From CAVSRC01 sp963743015 (lineage in GTDB: Bacteria > Pseudomonadota > Alphaproteobacteria > Rhizobiales > Kaistiaceae): DNA of 64,000 nucleotides. Below are positions 47,620-56,918 of this stretch, piece by piece (position 1 is the first letter of the stretch; every line of letters starts with the position of its first letter). Under the pieces are notes generated by a model that saw nothing but the letters and a program-made list of their open reading frames with translations, had not been told where the DNA came from and searched no databases. The position numbers and the translations under genes are program-made. Location of the stretch: NCBI GenBank assembly GCA_963743015.1, contig CAVUOD010000014.1, positions 578,070-642,069 on the forward strand. The letters run 5' to 3'.

Positions 47620-49353
47620 ATGTCCGAAACCGCCACTGCCGCCACCGTGACCGATTCGGGCATGGACCCGCGCCGGCGGCGCATCGCCCTGTGGGTGGTG
47701 CTGCTCGCCTTCGCGATGGACCTGCTCGATTCGACCATCGTCAATATCGGCATTCCCTCCATCCAGCGCGAACTCGGCGCCAGCTATGCCTCCATCCAGT
47801 GGATCGTCGCCGGCTATCAGCTGACCTTCGCGCTCTTCCTGATTACCGGCGGGCGGCTCGGCGACATCTTCGGCTACCGCAGGATCCTGCTCATCGGCAT
47901 GAGCGGCTTCGCGCTCACCTCGGTGCTCTGCGGCTTCGCCGTCTCCAGCGAGATGCTGGTCGCCGCGCGGCTGTTGCAGGGCCTGTCGGCAGCCCTCATG
48001 GTGCCGCAGACTCTGGCCCTCATGCAGGTGATGTATCCGAGCATCGACGATCGGCGGCGCGTGTCGTCGCTCTACGGTGCGGTGGCCGGCGTCGCCACGG
48101 TCTCCGGACCGATCGTCGGGGCGCTGCTCATCACCGGGAACCCTTACGGTTTCGGCTGGCGCACCATCTTTCTCATCAACCTGCCCTTCGCCATCGCCGG
48201 GATCAGTCTCGGCCTCGCTTATCTGCCCAAGCGCAAGTCGCCGCATCCCCTGCATGTCGACACGATCGGCGTCGGCCTGATCCTGATCGCCATGCTCATG
48301 CTGATGTTCCCGCTGATCGAGGGACGCCAGCTCGGCTGGCCGCAGTGGGCCTTCATCGCGATGGCCGCTTCGCTCCCTGTCTTCGGACTGTTCGCCGCAA
48401 GCCAGGTCTGGAAGGACCGGCGCGACGGCTCGCCGCTGGTGGTGCCGCATCTCTTCCGCGCGCGCTCCTTCGTCGGTGGCGTCGTCATCCAGCTCGCCTT
48501 CTATGCCGTCGTTGCCTCCTTCTTCCTGGTGCTGACCCTCTTCCTGCAGATCGGCCTCAGCTACGACGTGCTCACGGCGGGCCTTACCAGCGTCCCCTTC
48601 TCGCTCGGCATCGGCGTCACCGTGGCGCTTGCACCAACCGTGCTGGTGCCGCGCTTCGGGCGCGCCGTTCTCACCGTTGGACCGCTGATCATGGCGGTCG
48701 GATTCGGTCTGTTCACCTTCCAGGTCGTCACCCTCGGCGGGGCACTGTCGCCGTGGGACGTGCTGCCGATGCTGTTCGTGACCGGCGTCGGCATGGGCTG
48801 CGTGGTGGCGCCGATCTACCCCTTCATCCTGGCGCAGGTGCTGGTCAAGGACGCCGGCTCGGCCTCCGGCGTCATCAATGCGGTCGGCCAGGTGGGCGGC
48901 GCCGTCGGCGTGGCGGCCGTCGGCGTCATCTTCTTCGGCCTGCTTGGCAGCCAGGCAACGGTCAGCGTCGACAGCGTGCGTGACACATTGACCGCCGAGC
49001 TGACGGCGGCAGGTCTGCCCGAGTTCGCCGTGCCGCAGGTCGTCAGCGCCTTCGAGACCTGCTTCCACGACCGCGCCAACGCCAAGGACTTTTCCGAGGT
49101 GCCGGCGAGCTGCGCCGAGGCCGAAAAGGCTCAGGCCGCCTTCGCGGCGTCCAATCCGGCGCTCGCCGCCAGGATCGGCGCGATCATCGCGCGCCACGCA
49201 CGCGACGCGACGCAGCGCGATTTCTCTGCGGCCATGTCGCGGACGCTGATCTGGCTGGTGGGGGCGTTGCTCGTCGTTTCGCTGCTCACCCTGCTGCTGC
49301 CGCCACAGCCGAAACGGCCCGAGGACCTGGCCGAAGCCGGCATCGGGGTCTAG
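47620..49353 (+). CDS. MFS multidrug exporter, DHA2 (14-TM) family
   Basis: At 577 aa with about 14 membrane segments this is an EmrB/QacA-type proton-drug antiporter. Typical motifs are FAMDLLDSTIVNIGIPSIQR in TM1, GGRLGDIFGYRRILLIG (motif A), ARLLQGLSAALMVPQTLALM and SGPIVGALLITGN (motif C). It has an unusual periplasmic insert near the C-terminus (about residues 455-530), FAVPQVVSAFETCFHDRANA to CAEAEKAQAAF, with two cysteines. Substrate unknown. It starts 66 bases after puuB; its length and the insert are preserved in a clean frame. Confidence 0.92.
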   Translation: MSETATAATVTDSGMDPRRRRIALWVVLLAFAMDLLDSTIVNIGIPSIQRELGASYASIQWIVAGYQLTFALFLITGGRLGDIFGYRRILLIGMSGFALTSVLCGFAVSSEMLVAARLLQGLSAALMVPQTLALMQVMYPSIDDRRRVSSLYGAVAGVATVSGPIVGALLITGNPYGFGWRTIFLINLPFAIAGISLGLAYLPKRKSPHPLHVDTIGVGLILIAMLMLMFPLIEGRQLGWPQWAFIAMAASLPVFGLFAASQVWKDRRDGSPLVVPHLFRARSFVGGVVIQLAFYAVVASFFLVLTLFLQIGLSYDVLTAGLTSVPFSLGIGVTVALAPTVLVPRFGRAVLTVGPLIMAVGFGLFTFQVVTLGGALSPWDVLPMLFVTGVGMGCVVAPIYPFILAQVLVKDAGSASGVINAVGQVGGAVGVAAVGVIFFGLLGSQATVSVDSVRDTLTAELTAAGLPEFAVPQVVSAFETCFHDRANAKDFSEVPASCAEAEKAQAAFAASNPALAARIGAIIARHARDATQRDFSAAMSRTLIWLVGALLVVSLLTLLLPPQPKRPEDLAEAGIGV

Positions 49354-49504
49354 ACCCTTCATAGTCGGATGGAACCATTCCGACGGCGACGATAATGGCG
49401 CAATAGCACCCGTCCCTTCGGATTTCCGACCGGCATCTTTCCCCTCGCCTGTCCCCGCTTCCGCCCGCCCGGCACCGGGCCTGCCGTGGCTAACAAAATA
49501 TTAA

Positions 49505-49540
49505 TCAATCGACCGATTGACAAATTCAGTCACACGACTG
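49505..49540. promoter_or_regulatory. Two palindromes, candidate CecR operator
   Basis: TCAATCG-AC-CGATTGA (49505-49520) is a perfect 7-bp inverted repeat, and CAGTC-ACAC-GACTG (49527-49540) a perfect 5-bp one. They lie 71-106 bases before the proposed cecR start in an AT-rich leader (TAACAAAATATTAA). The position suits TetR-type autoregulation of the operon. Confidence 0.55.
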
Positions 49541-49610
49541 TATGAAGACAATCGAAACACGGACCAATGGCATGCGGGATGGCTCGCGCCCGGCCGATAC
49601 GGAGCCCGAA

Positions 49611-50336
49611 ATGGAACACGCAAAACCCACCGGAAAGCCGGCAAGAGATGCCGACGACGCGCCGCGCTCCGGCTCGCCGCACTACCGGCGCGCCCGCCGC
49701 GACCGTGGCGCCGAGACCCGTGCCCAGCTCATCGAGGCGGCGCTCGATGTCTTCGGCCGCCTCGGCTACGAGGGTGCCAGCACGCGCGAGATCGCCAAGG
49801 CGGCCAACGCCAACCTGGCGGCGATCGTCTATCACTTCGGCGGCAAGGAGGCGCTGCACATCGCCGTCGCCGAGCATGTCGTGCAGAGCATCCTCGCCAG
49901 GATCGGACCGACGCTGGCGATCGCCAACGAGCCGGATGCCACCGCCACGCCGGAGGCCGCGCGCGCGACCCTGCACCGCCTGATCGAAACCATGATCAAC
50001 GTGCTGCTGGGCACGGAGGAGGCGACACGCTGGGCGCGCTTCCTGGTGCGCGAGCAGATGTATCCGACCGCCGCCTTCGAGGTGGTCTACGGCTTCATGG
50101 GCCGCGCCACGAAGACGGCGGCGCATGTCGTGGCCACCATTCTCGGCACGCCGGTGGACGAGAGCGTGCGCCTGCGCGTCTTCACCATGCTCGGTCAGGT
50201 CCTCGTCTTCCGGCTGGCGCAGGCGCTGGTGCTCAGACGCATGGAATGGAACGCCATCGGCGAGCGCGAGCGCGACGCAATCAAGCAGGTCGTCCACCAG
50301 AACATTGATGCCATTCTCGAAGGAGCCAAGTCATGA
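49611..50336 (+). CDS. cecR: TetR-family regulator CecR (YbiH)
   Basis: An N-terminal TetR helix-turn-helix lies at about residues 35-80 (AETRAQLIEAALDVFGRLGY, GASTREIAKAANANLAAIVY, HFGGKEALHIAVAE) and a CecR C-terminal domain (DUF1956-like) follows. In Escherichia coli CecR controls ybhGFSR, and here the same genes follow directly, so the assignment is strong by context. I chose ATG at 49611 (MEHAKPTG) because GGAG lies six bases upstream; an ATG at 49542 would abut the palindrome without a ribosome-binding site. The stop overlaps the next ATG (ATGA). Confidence 0.88.
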   Translation: MEHAKPTGKPARDADDAPRSGSPHYRRARRDRGAETRAQLIEAALDVFGRLGYEGASTREIAKAANANLAAIVYHFGGKEALHIAVAEHVVQSILARIGPTLAIANEPDATATPEAARATLHRLIETMINVLLGTEEATRWARFLVREQMYPTAAFEVVYGFMGRATKTAAHVVATILGTPVDESVRLRVFTMLGQVLVFRLAQALVLRRMEWNAIGERERDAIKQVVHQNIDAILEGAKS

Positions 50337-51340
50337 GGCGACGGATCATCGTCCTCCTGGTTCTCGTCGTCGCCATTAGCGGCGGCTTCGCCTGGTGGTG
50401 GTTCAGCCAGAACGGCAACGGCAACGGTCCGCTGGTGCTTTACGGCAATGTCGACCTGAGGCAGGTCGACCTCGCCTTCAACGACGGTGGGCGGATCGCG
50501 CAGGTGCTGGTCGACGAGGGCGCCAAGGTGAAGCAGGGCGAGGTGCTCGCCCGCCTCGATACCAGCCGCATCGAACCGCAGGTCGCGCAAGCCGAAGCCA
50601 CTGTGGCGGCGCAGGCGGCAACAGTGGAGAAGCTCCACAACGGCAATCGTCCCGAAGACATTGCGCAGGCGCAGGCCAATGTCGATGCCGCGCGAGCCAA
50701 CGCCCACAACGCCGAACTCAACTATGACCGCCTGGTCAAGCTCCAGCAGAGCCCCAGCGGCAGCCCCTCGGTGACGCAGAGCCAGATCGACGCGGCCAAG
50801 GCGACCAGGGATTCCGCCGTCGCCCAGCTCGAGGTCGCCAGCCAGGCGCTGATCCTGGCCAAGGCAGGCCCGCGCAAGGAAGACATCGCTGTGGCGGAAG
50901 CCCAGCTCAGGGCGGCGCAAGCGCAACTGGCCCTGCTCCGCCAGCAGCTGAAAGACGCGACGCTGGTCGCACCGTCCGGCGGCATAATCCGCTCGCGCCT
51001 GCTTGAGCCGGGCGAAATGGCGTCGGCCGCCAAGCCGGTCCTGTCGATCGCCATCGTCTCGCCGAAATGGGTGCGCGCCTACGTCTCCGAGCCGGATCTG
51101 GTCAAGGTCGCGCCCGGCGCCAGGGCGACCGTGACGGTCGACGGCGACAGCCAGAGCTTCTCCGGCCACATCGGCTTCATCTCGCCGGTGGCGGAATTCA
51201 CGCCGCACGCCATCCAGACGGCGGAGTTGCGCACCAGCCTTGTCTACGAGGTGCGCGTCCTGGTCGACGATCCCAAGGACGTGCTGCGCCTCGGCATGCC
51301 GGCGACGGTCCACCTGGAAGACGAGCCTGCCCAGCCATGA
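50333..51340 (+). CDS. ybhG: HlyD-type membrane fusion/adaptor protein YbhG
   Basis: The 335-aa periplasmic adaptor has a single N-terminal membrane anchor (IIVLLVLVVAISGGFAWWWF). A lipoyl-type half (VLYGNVDLRQVDLAFNDGGR; VDEGAKVKQGEVLARLD) precedes a long coiled-coil hairpin at about residues 85-205 (EATVAAQAATVEKLHNGNRP; LRAAQAQLALLRQQLKDATL), and then the second lipoyl half (LVAPSGGIIRSRLLEPGE) and barrel. It links the ABC transporter of the next three genes to an outer-membrane channel not encoded here. ATGA overlaps on both sides. Confidence 0.92.
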   Translation: MRRRIIVLLVLVVAISGGFAWWWFSQNGNGNGPLVLYGNVDLRQVDLAFNDGGRIAQVLVDEGAKVKQGEVLARLDTSRIEPQVAQAEATVAAQAATVEKLHNGNRPEDIAQAQANVDAARANAHNAELNYDRLVKLQQSPSGSPSVTQSQIDAAKATRDSAVAQLEVASQALILAKAGPRKEDIAVAEAQLRAAQAQLALLRQQLKDATLVAPSGGIIRSRLLEPGEMASAAKPVLSIAIVSPKWVRAYVSEPDLVKVAPGARATVTVDGDSQSFSGHIGFISPVAEFTPHAIQTAELRTSLVYEVRVLVDDPKDVLRLGMPATVHLEDEPAQP

Positions 51341-53088
51341 GCGAGGCCGCTCCCGCGATCGAAGGCCGCGGCATCATCAAGCGCTTCAAGCGCGCCGGCG
51401 GCGAGGTGGTGACCGCCCTCGACGCGGTCTCGCTGACGGTCGAGCATGGCGGGCTGACGGCGCTGGTCGGACCCGACGGCGCCGGCAAGACCACGCTCAT
51501 CCGGCTGATGGCGGGACTGATGACGGCGGATGCGGGCGACCTCTCCGTGCTCGGCATCGACATCGCCCACGACCCGCAGGCGGTGCAGGACCGCGTCGGC
51601 TACATGCCCCAGAAGTTCGGGCTCTACGAGGACCTCACCGTCCAGGAGAACCTCGACCTCTACGCCGATCTTCACGGCGTCACGGCCGCGGAGCGCCGCC
51701 AGGTCTATCCGCAACTGATGGACATGACCGCGCTCGGGCCTTTCGCCAGCCGCCTCGCCGGACGTCTGTCCGGCGGCATGAAGCAGAAGCTCGGCCTTGC
51801 CTGCACGCTGGTGCGCGCCCCCGACCTCTTGCTCCTCGACGAGCCGACGGTTGGCGTCGATCCGCTGTCGCGGCGCGAGCTGTGGGAGATCATCCTGCAT
51901 CTGGTCAACGAGCAGGGCCTGACGGTGCTGATCAGCACCTCCTATCTCGACGAGGCGGAGCGCTGCAAGCACGCCGTCGTCATGCATGACGGCACGGTGC
52001 TGGCCAAAGGGCCGCCGCAGTCGATCACCGCGGTCGCGGCCGGGCGTTCCTACCTGGCCACGCCGCCGGCAGGCCAGCCGGCACGCCTCCTGCAGGCCCG
52101 GCTTCTCGACGACCCCAACGTGACTGACGCGGTTCCGCAGGGTGGCCGCGTGCGCCTGGTCAAGGCCGACGGCGGCGCGCTCGCCGGGATCGACATCACC
52201 GCCGTCAAGCCGCGCTTCGAGGATGGCTTCATGGTGCTCCTGCACCAGGCGACCAAGGCGAAGAAGGCCGCCTCGCTGTCGCTCGGCCACGCGGCCGAAC
52301 GGCGCGATGGCGGGACCGTGGTCGAAGTCCACGATCTGGTCCGCCAGTTCGGCACCTTCACCGCCGTCGATCACATCAATTTCGCGGTGAAGACCGGCGA
52401 GATATTCGGCCTGCTTGGACCGAACGGCGCCGGCAAGACGACCACCTTCCGCATGCTGTGCGGCCTGTTGCCGGCGTCGAGCGGCGCGCTCAAGGTCGCC
52501 GGCGTCGATCTGAGGACGGCGCGCGCCTCGGCCCGCCAGCGCATCGGCTACGTGGCGCAGAAATTCTCGCTCTACGGCCAGCTCTCGGTCACCCAGAACC
52601 TGGAATTCTTCGCCGGCGCCTATGGGCTTGCCGGCCGCCGCCGCAAGCAGCGCATCGCCTGGGCGATGGAGCAGTTCGAGCTGGGGCCGCTGGCCAAGCT
52701 TGCCAGCGGACAATTACCCGGCGGCTACAAGCAGCGCCTGGCCATGGCCGCAGCCCTCATCCACGAGCCGGAGATCCTGTTCCTCGACGAGCCGACCAGC
52801 GGTGCCGACCCGCTGGCGCGGCGCGAGTTCTGGCGGCGCATCACGGCACTGGCCGAGGAAGGCGTCACCGTCATCGTCACCACCCACTTCATGGAAGAGG
52901 CCGAATATTGCGACCGCGTCGTCATCATGGACGCCGGTCAGGTGCTCGCCCGCGGCACGCCCGCCGAAATCCGTTCGCACGCCCCGGCCGAGGAGGACCG
53001 CGAGCCGACCATGGAGGATGCCTTCATCGCCGTGGTCGAGGAGGCGCGGCGCGAACACGGCCGCCCGGGCGAGAAGAGCGCGGCATGA
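51337..53088 (+). CDS. ybhF: Double ABC ATP-binding protein YbhF
   Basis: A 583-aa fusion of two ABC ATPase domains. First domain: Walker A GPDGAGKTT (near residue 46), signature LSGGMKQKL, Walker B LLLLDEPTVGVDPLSRREL. Second domain, from about residue 325: GPNGAGKTTTFR, signature LPGGYKQRL (a variant of LSGGQ), ILFLDEPTSGADPLARREF, H-loop TTHFMEEAEYC. It energises the exporter formed with the two permeases that follow. It overlaps its neighbours by ATGA at both ends, so stoichiometric expression is expected. Confidence 0.94.
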   Translation: MSEAAPAIEGRGIIKRFKRAGGEVVTALDAVSLTVEHGGLTALVGPDGAGKTTLIRLMAGLMTADAGDLSVLGIDIAHDPQAVQDRVGYMPQKFGLYEDLTVQENLDLYADLHGVTAAERRQVYPQLMDMTALGPFASRLAGRLSGGMKQKLGLACTLVRAPDLLLLDEPTVGVDPLSRRELWEIILHLVNEQGLTVLISTSYLDEAERCKHAVVMHDGTVLAKGPPQSITAVAAGRSYLATPPAGQPARLLQARLLDDPNVTDAVPQGGRVRLVKADGGALAGIDITAVKPRFEDGFMVLLHQATKAKKAASLSLGHAAERRDGGTVVEVHDLVRQFGTFTAVDHINFAVKTGEIFGLLGPNGAGKTTTFRMLCGLLPASSGALKVAGVDLRTARASARQRIGYVAQKFSLYGQLSVTQNLEFFAGAYGLAGRRRKQRIAWAMEQFELGPLAKLASGQLPGGYKQRLAMAAALIHEPEILFLDEPTSGADPLARREFWRRITALAEEGVTVIVTTHFMEEAEYCDRVVIMDAGQVLARGTPAEIRSHAPAEEDREPTMEDAFIAVVEEARREHGRPGEKSAA

Positions 53089-54245
53089 ACGACGCACGCC
53101 CCGCCTCCGCGACGAGTCACCACCGTTCCGGGCGCGGCCGGCGTGTGCGCGCCCTGATCGTCAAGGAGAGCCGCCAAATCATCCGCGACCCGAGCTCGAT
53201 CGCGCTCGGCGTCGTTATGCCGGTGATCCTCATCCTGCTGTTCGGCTACGCCCTGTCGCTCGACGTCAGGAACGCACCGATCGCCCTGGTCATCGAGCAA
53301 CCGTCAGCGATGGCCAGCGAGGTCGCCGCCGGCTTCCGACTGTCGCCCTATTTCGACGCGCAGACGGTGACCTCGATGGCCGAAGCCGAGAAGCTCATGC
53401 GCGCCCACGAAGTCGACGGCATCGTCCACCTGCGCGACGACTTCGCCCGCAACGTTGCCAGCGGTAACGCCCAGGTGCAGGTGCTGCTGCACGGTACTGA
53501 TTCCAATACCGCGCGTATCATCCAGAGCTATGTGCTCGGCACCATCGGCACCGCCGCGCAGCGGCTCAAGGCGGAAGGCAACCCGATCGCCGGCAGCGGC
53601 CCGGTCTCGGTACAGAGCCGCGTCTGGTTCAACGAGGCCGCTGACAGCCACTATTTCCTCGTCCCCGGCCTGATCGTGCTGATCATGACGCTGACCGGCG
53701 CCTTTCTCACCGCGCTGGTCATGGCGCGCGAGTGGGAACGGGGAACGCTGGAGGCGATCTTCGTCACCCCGGTCAGGGCAACCGAGATCCTGCTCGGCAA
53801 GATCATTCCCTATTTTGGCCTGGGCATGATCGGCTTCGCGCTTACGGTCGTCGCGGCCGAACTCTTGTTCCACGTGCCGCTGCGCGGCTCGCTCTTCGTG
53901 CTGACCGGCGTGTCGATGCTCTACCTGCTGGTCTCGGTCGGCTTCGGGCTGTTCATCTCGTCGGTCACCAAGAGCCAGTTCATCGCCTCGCAGATCGCGC
54001 TGATCGCCAGCTTCCTGCCGGCGATGCTGCTTTCCGGCTTCGTCTTCGACATCCGCTCGATGCCTGTCGCCGTGCAGACCATCACCTACATCCTGCCTGC
54101 CCGCTATTTCGTGACGCTCCTGCAGACCATCTTCCTGGCCGGCGACATCTGGGGCGTCATCCTGCCCAACGCTGCCGTGCTGGCGCTGATGGCGTTCTTC
54201 TTCGTCGCCGTCGCCGCCCGCGCGACACGCAAGAAACTGGCCTGA
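53085..54245 (+). CDS. ybhS: ABC-2 type permease YbhS
   Basis: A 386-aa ABC-2 transporter permease. One membrane segment near the N-terminus (LGVVMPVILILLFGYALSLD) is followed by a large periplasmic domain (VIEQPSAMASEVAAGFRLSP to NEAADSHYF) and five C-terminal segments from LVPGLIVLIMTLTGAFLTAL onward, with the cytoplasmic REWERGTLEAIFVTPVRATE loop. This is the YhhJ/YbhR/YbhS architecture. Drug or small-molecule export is inferred from the family. Confidence 0.92.
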   Translation: MNDARPASATSHHRSGRGRRVRALIVKESRQIIRDPSSIALGVVMPVILILLFGYALSLDVRNAPIALVIEQPSAMASEVAAGFRLSPYFDAQTVTSMAEAEKLMRAHEVDGIVHLRDDFARNVASGNAQVQVLLHGTDSNTARIIQSYVLGTIGTAAQRLKAEGNPIAGSGPVSVQSRVWFNEAADSHYFLVPGLIVLIMTLTGAFLTALVMAREWERGTLEAIFVTPVRATEILLGKIIPYFGLGMIGFALTVVAAELLFHVPLRGSLFVLTGVSMLYLLVSVGFGLFISSVTKSQFIASQIALIASFLPAMLLSGFVFDIRSMPVAVQTITYILPARYFVTLLQTIFLAGDIWGVILPNAAVLALMAFFFVAVAARATRKKLA

Positions 54246-54254
54246 GGTCCGCCG

Positions 54255-55373
54255 ATGAAAGACAGCCTGCTGCGTATCCTCAGTCTTCTGCGCAAGGAAG
54301 TGCTGGCGCTGCTGCGTGATCCGCGTAGCCGCGTCATCCTCGTCCTGCCGCCGCTGCTGCAGTCGTTCCTGTTCGGCTATGCCGCCACCTTCGACCTCAA
54401 CCACGCTCCCTATGCCGTCTATGACGAGGACCACGGCGCCGCTGCGAGCGACCTCCTGGCCCGCTTCGACGGCTCCGGCGTGTTCCTCCGTGTCGCCACC
54501 ATCGAGCGCTCGTCCGACATCGCCCGGCTGATCGACAACCGCGACGTGCTGGCGGTCGTACGCATCGGTCCGGATTTCTCCCGCCGGCTCGCCGCCGGCC
54601 AGCCGGCCGATATCCAGGTCATCGTCGACGGTCGCAATTCCAACACCGCCGGCACGACGATCGGCTACATCAGCACCATCGTCGACGACTTCAACAAGGA
54701 CTGGCGGGCGGTGCACGGCCTGGCAAACCCGCCGGTCTCGGCGAGCGTGCGCGCCTGGTACAACGGCAACCTGGAAACAAGCTGGAACATGATCCCCGGC
54801 CTGATCGGCACCATTACCCTGTTGCAGGTGCTGATGCTGACCGCCCTGTCGGTGGCGCGCGAACGCGAGGACGGCACCTTCGACCAGTTGCTGGTCACTC
54901 CCATCCGCCCGGCGGAGATCATGCTCGGCAAGGCCCTGCCCTCGATCGTCGTCGGCCTGGTCCAGGCGACCATCATCTTCCTGGTGGCACAGCTCTGGTT
55001 CCAGATTCCCTTCGCAGGATCGATCGTCACGCTTTACAGCGGTCTCGTCCTGTTCGTCATCGCCGCCGTTGGTATCGGGCTGTTCGTCTCATCGCTGGTG
55101 GCGACCATGCAGCAGGCGATGCTGTTCTCCTTCGTGCTGCTGATGCCGTTCATCCTGCTCTCCGGCCTGGCAACGCCGATCGCCAACATGCCGGAGGCGT
55201 TCCAGGCGATCACGCTGATCGATCCGCTGCGCTATGCCATCGACATCACGCGACGGGTCTATCTGGAGGGCACCGGTCTTCGTGCGCTGTTCGGCGATCT
55301 GTGGCCGATGGTGGTCATCGGAGCGGTGACGCTGCCGATCGCCGCCTGGATGTTCCGCAACAAACTGACGTGA
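54255..55373 (+). CDS. ybhR: ABC-2 type permease YbhR
   Basis: A 372-aa homologue of YbhS and its likely partner: N-terminal segment VILVLPPLLQSFLFGYAATF, periplasmic domain (YDEDHGAAASDLLARFDGSG to WNMIPGLI), five C-terminal segments, loop ARERE-DGTFDQLLVTPIRPAE. It is the last gene of cecR-ybhGFSR, 9 bases after ybhS. A GC-rich hairpin (55411-55432) follows. The frame is intact. Confidence 0.92.
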   Translation: MKDSLLRILSLLRKEVLALLRDPRSRVILVLPPLLQSFLFGYAATFDLNHAPYAVYDEDHGAAASDLLARFDGSGVFLRVATIERSSDIARLIDNRDVLAVVRIGPDFSRRLAAGQPADIQVIVDGRNSNTAGTTIGYISTIVDDFNKDWRAVHGLANPPVSASVRAWYNGNLETSWNMIPGLIGTITLLQVLMLTALSVAREREDGTFDQLLVTPIRPAEIMLGKALPSIVVGLVQATIIFLVAQLWFQIPFAGSIVTLYSGLVLFVIAAVGIGLFVSSLVATMQQAMLFSFVLLMPFILLSGLATPIANMPEAFQAITLIDPLRYAIDITRRVYLEGTGLRALFGDLWPMVVIGAVTLPIAAWMFRNKLT

Positions 55374-55410
55374 GAACGCGAAGCCGTCCTGGTCGTTTCT
55401 TGAAAGCGGA

Positions 55411-55432
55411 GAGCCCGGCCGCAGCCGGGCTC
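55411..55432. terminator. Bidirectional hairpin between ybhR and histidine kinase gene
   Basis: GAGCCCGGC and GCCGGGCTC form a perfect 9-bp stem with CGCA loop between convergent genes. There is no clear T tract on either strand, so efficient intrinsic termination is uncertain. Confidence 0.5.
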
Positions 55433-55481
55433 CGCGTCAGTGCCACCGGGAGGAAAGCGGCGGCTGTGACTGACGTCACCG

Positions 55482-56918
55482 TCAGGAATTGATCGGGGCG
55501 GGCGAATCGGTGGCCGCCGCGAAGGGCAGAACGATCTCGGCGGTGAGGCCGCCCCCGGGCCGGTTGGTAAGGACGACGTCGCCGCCATGCGAACGGGCGA
55601 CGGAGCGCGCAATGGTGAGCCCCAGGCCGGCGCCGCCGGTCTCCCGGTTGCGCGAGGCTTCGAGCCGGCGAAACGGCCGGAAGACGGTCTCCATCTCCTC
55701 CGGCGGAATGCCCGGGCCGTCATCGTCGACGGCGATGCGGATGGCGGCCGGATCGAGGACCAGCGAAACGCGGGCGGCGTTGCCGTACTTCACGGCATTG
55801 TCGATCAGGTTGGCGATCGCCCGGCGCAGGCTGACCGGCCCGGCCAGGCATTTCAGGCGCGGCGGCAAGCCGGGCGAAAGCGTCAGGGAGACGTGCGGCA
55901 TGTCGGTGCACAGCGATTCGGTGAGCGAGATCAGGTCGATCTGCTCGCGCTGCTCGGGCTGGGCGGTGTCGCTGGCGAAGGCGAGCACCGAGCGGGTCAT
56001 CGCTTCGATGTCGTCGAGATCGGCGAGCATGCGGGCGCGCTGATCGACATCCTCGACGAACTCGGCCCTGAGCTTGAGCCGGGTGACCGGCGTTCGGAGG
56101 TCGTGCGAGATGGCGGCGACGAGCTGGTCGCGATCGCCGATGAAGCGGCGCAGCCGCGCCTGCATCAGATTGAAGGCATGGGCGGCGGCACGCACCTCGC
56201 GCGGCCCCTTTTCGGACAGCAATTCGGCATTGATGTCGCGGCCGAGCCGCTCCGCCGCATTGGCGAGCAGCGCATAGGGAGCGGTCAGCCGGCGCAGCGC
56301 CCAGATCGAGCCGGCGAGTACCAGCGCGATGATCACCATCGTCGCCAGCATGGTGTTGTCCGACCACAGGCGCGGCGACGGCGCCACCGGTACGGTGAAA
56401 TTGGCCCAGCTGCCGTTGCCCAGCTGCACGGAGACCAGATAGGCGTCGTCGAAGGCGTAGCGCTCCTCGATATCGGAGAGGAAACGCTCCACCGGACCGG
56501 CGTCGTCGCCGGGCGGGTCGAGAACGGTGCCCGGATCGGCAACCACCGGGCCGCGGCCGACATCGACCTCGGTGACGCCGGAATCGCCGAGGCGAGTCTG
56601 CAGCACGTCCTCCAGTTCGGCGATCTCGTCGTCGCTGGCACCCTTGCTGGTGGCGATCGGCTTGGCGCCGACGGTCACGCGCAGGGTCGGCGTCGACAGG
56701 GCATCGGCGAGATCGGCGCGGCTCTGCACGGGTTCGGCGGCAATCGCGCGGGACAGCGACGACACCCGTTCCGCCAGATGGAAGAAGACGTTCATGCGCG
56801 CGCTGAGCGCGCGGCTCTGCAGGATGACGCCGACCGTGGCGACTTCGGCGATGACCAGCCCGCCGATGACGATGAGCAGCGCCCAGGCGGCAAGGCTGTC
56901 GGGCAGGAAGCGCCTCAA
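55482..56918 (-). CDS. EnvZ-like sensor histidine kinase
   Basis: A 478-aa membrane kinase. First membrane segment (AAWALLIVIGGLVIAEVATV); periplasmic sensor at about residues 35-185; second membrane segment (TMLATMVIIALVLAGSIWAL); HAMP (LTAPYALLANAAERLGRDIN); HisKA with AAISHDLRTPVTRLKLRAEF (catalytic His); N-box ANLIDNAVKYGN; G1 VDDDGPGIPPEEME; G2 GGAGLGLTIARSVARSHGG. The start is TTG at 56918, overlapping the regulator stop (TTGA), with GGAGG about ten bases upstream. It is the partner of the upstream OmpR-type regulator; the stimulus is unknown. Confidence 0.91.
   Translation of the reverse strand: MRRFLPDSLAAWALLIVIGGLVIAEVATVGVILQSRALSARMNVFFHLAERVSSLSRAIAAEPVQSRADLADALSTPTLRVTVGAKPIATSKGASDDEIAELEDVLQTRLGDSGVTEVDVGRGPVVADPGTVLDPPGDDAGPVERFLSDIEERYAFDDAYLVSVQLGNGSWANFTVPVAPSPRLWSDNTMLATMVIIALVLAGSIWALRRLTAPYALLANAAERLGRDINAELLSEKGPREVRAAAHAFNLMQARLRRFIGDRDQLVAAISHDLRTPVTRLKLRAEFVEDVDQRARMLADLDDIEAMTRSVLAFASDTAQPEQREQIDLISLTESLCTDMPHVSLTLSPGLPPRLKCLAGPVSLRRAIANLIDNAVKYGNAARVSLVLDPAAIRIAVDDDGPGIPPEEMETVFRPFRRLEASRNRETGGAGLGLTIARSVARSHGGDVVLTNRPGGGLTAEIVLPFAAATDSPAPINS

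Noticed and set aside
47365..49362. Open frame of 665 codons antisense to the MFS exporter
   Set aside because: Rich in Asp, Glu, Gln, His and Gly as expected from reading membrane-protein codons backwards; no ribosome-binding site or domain.
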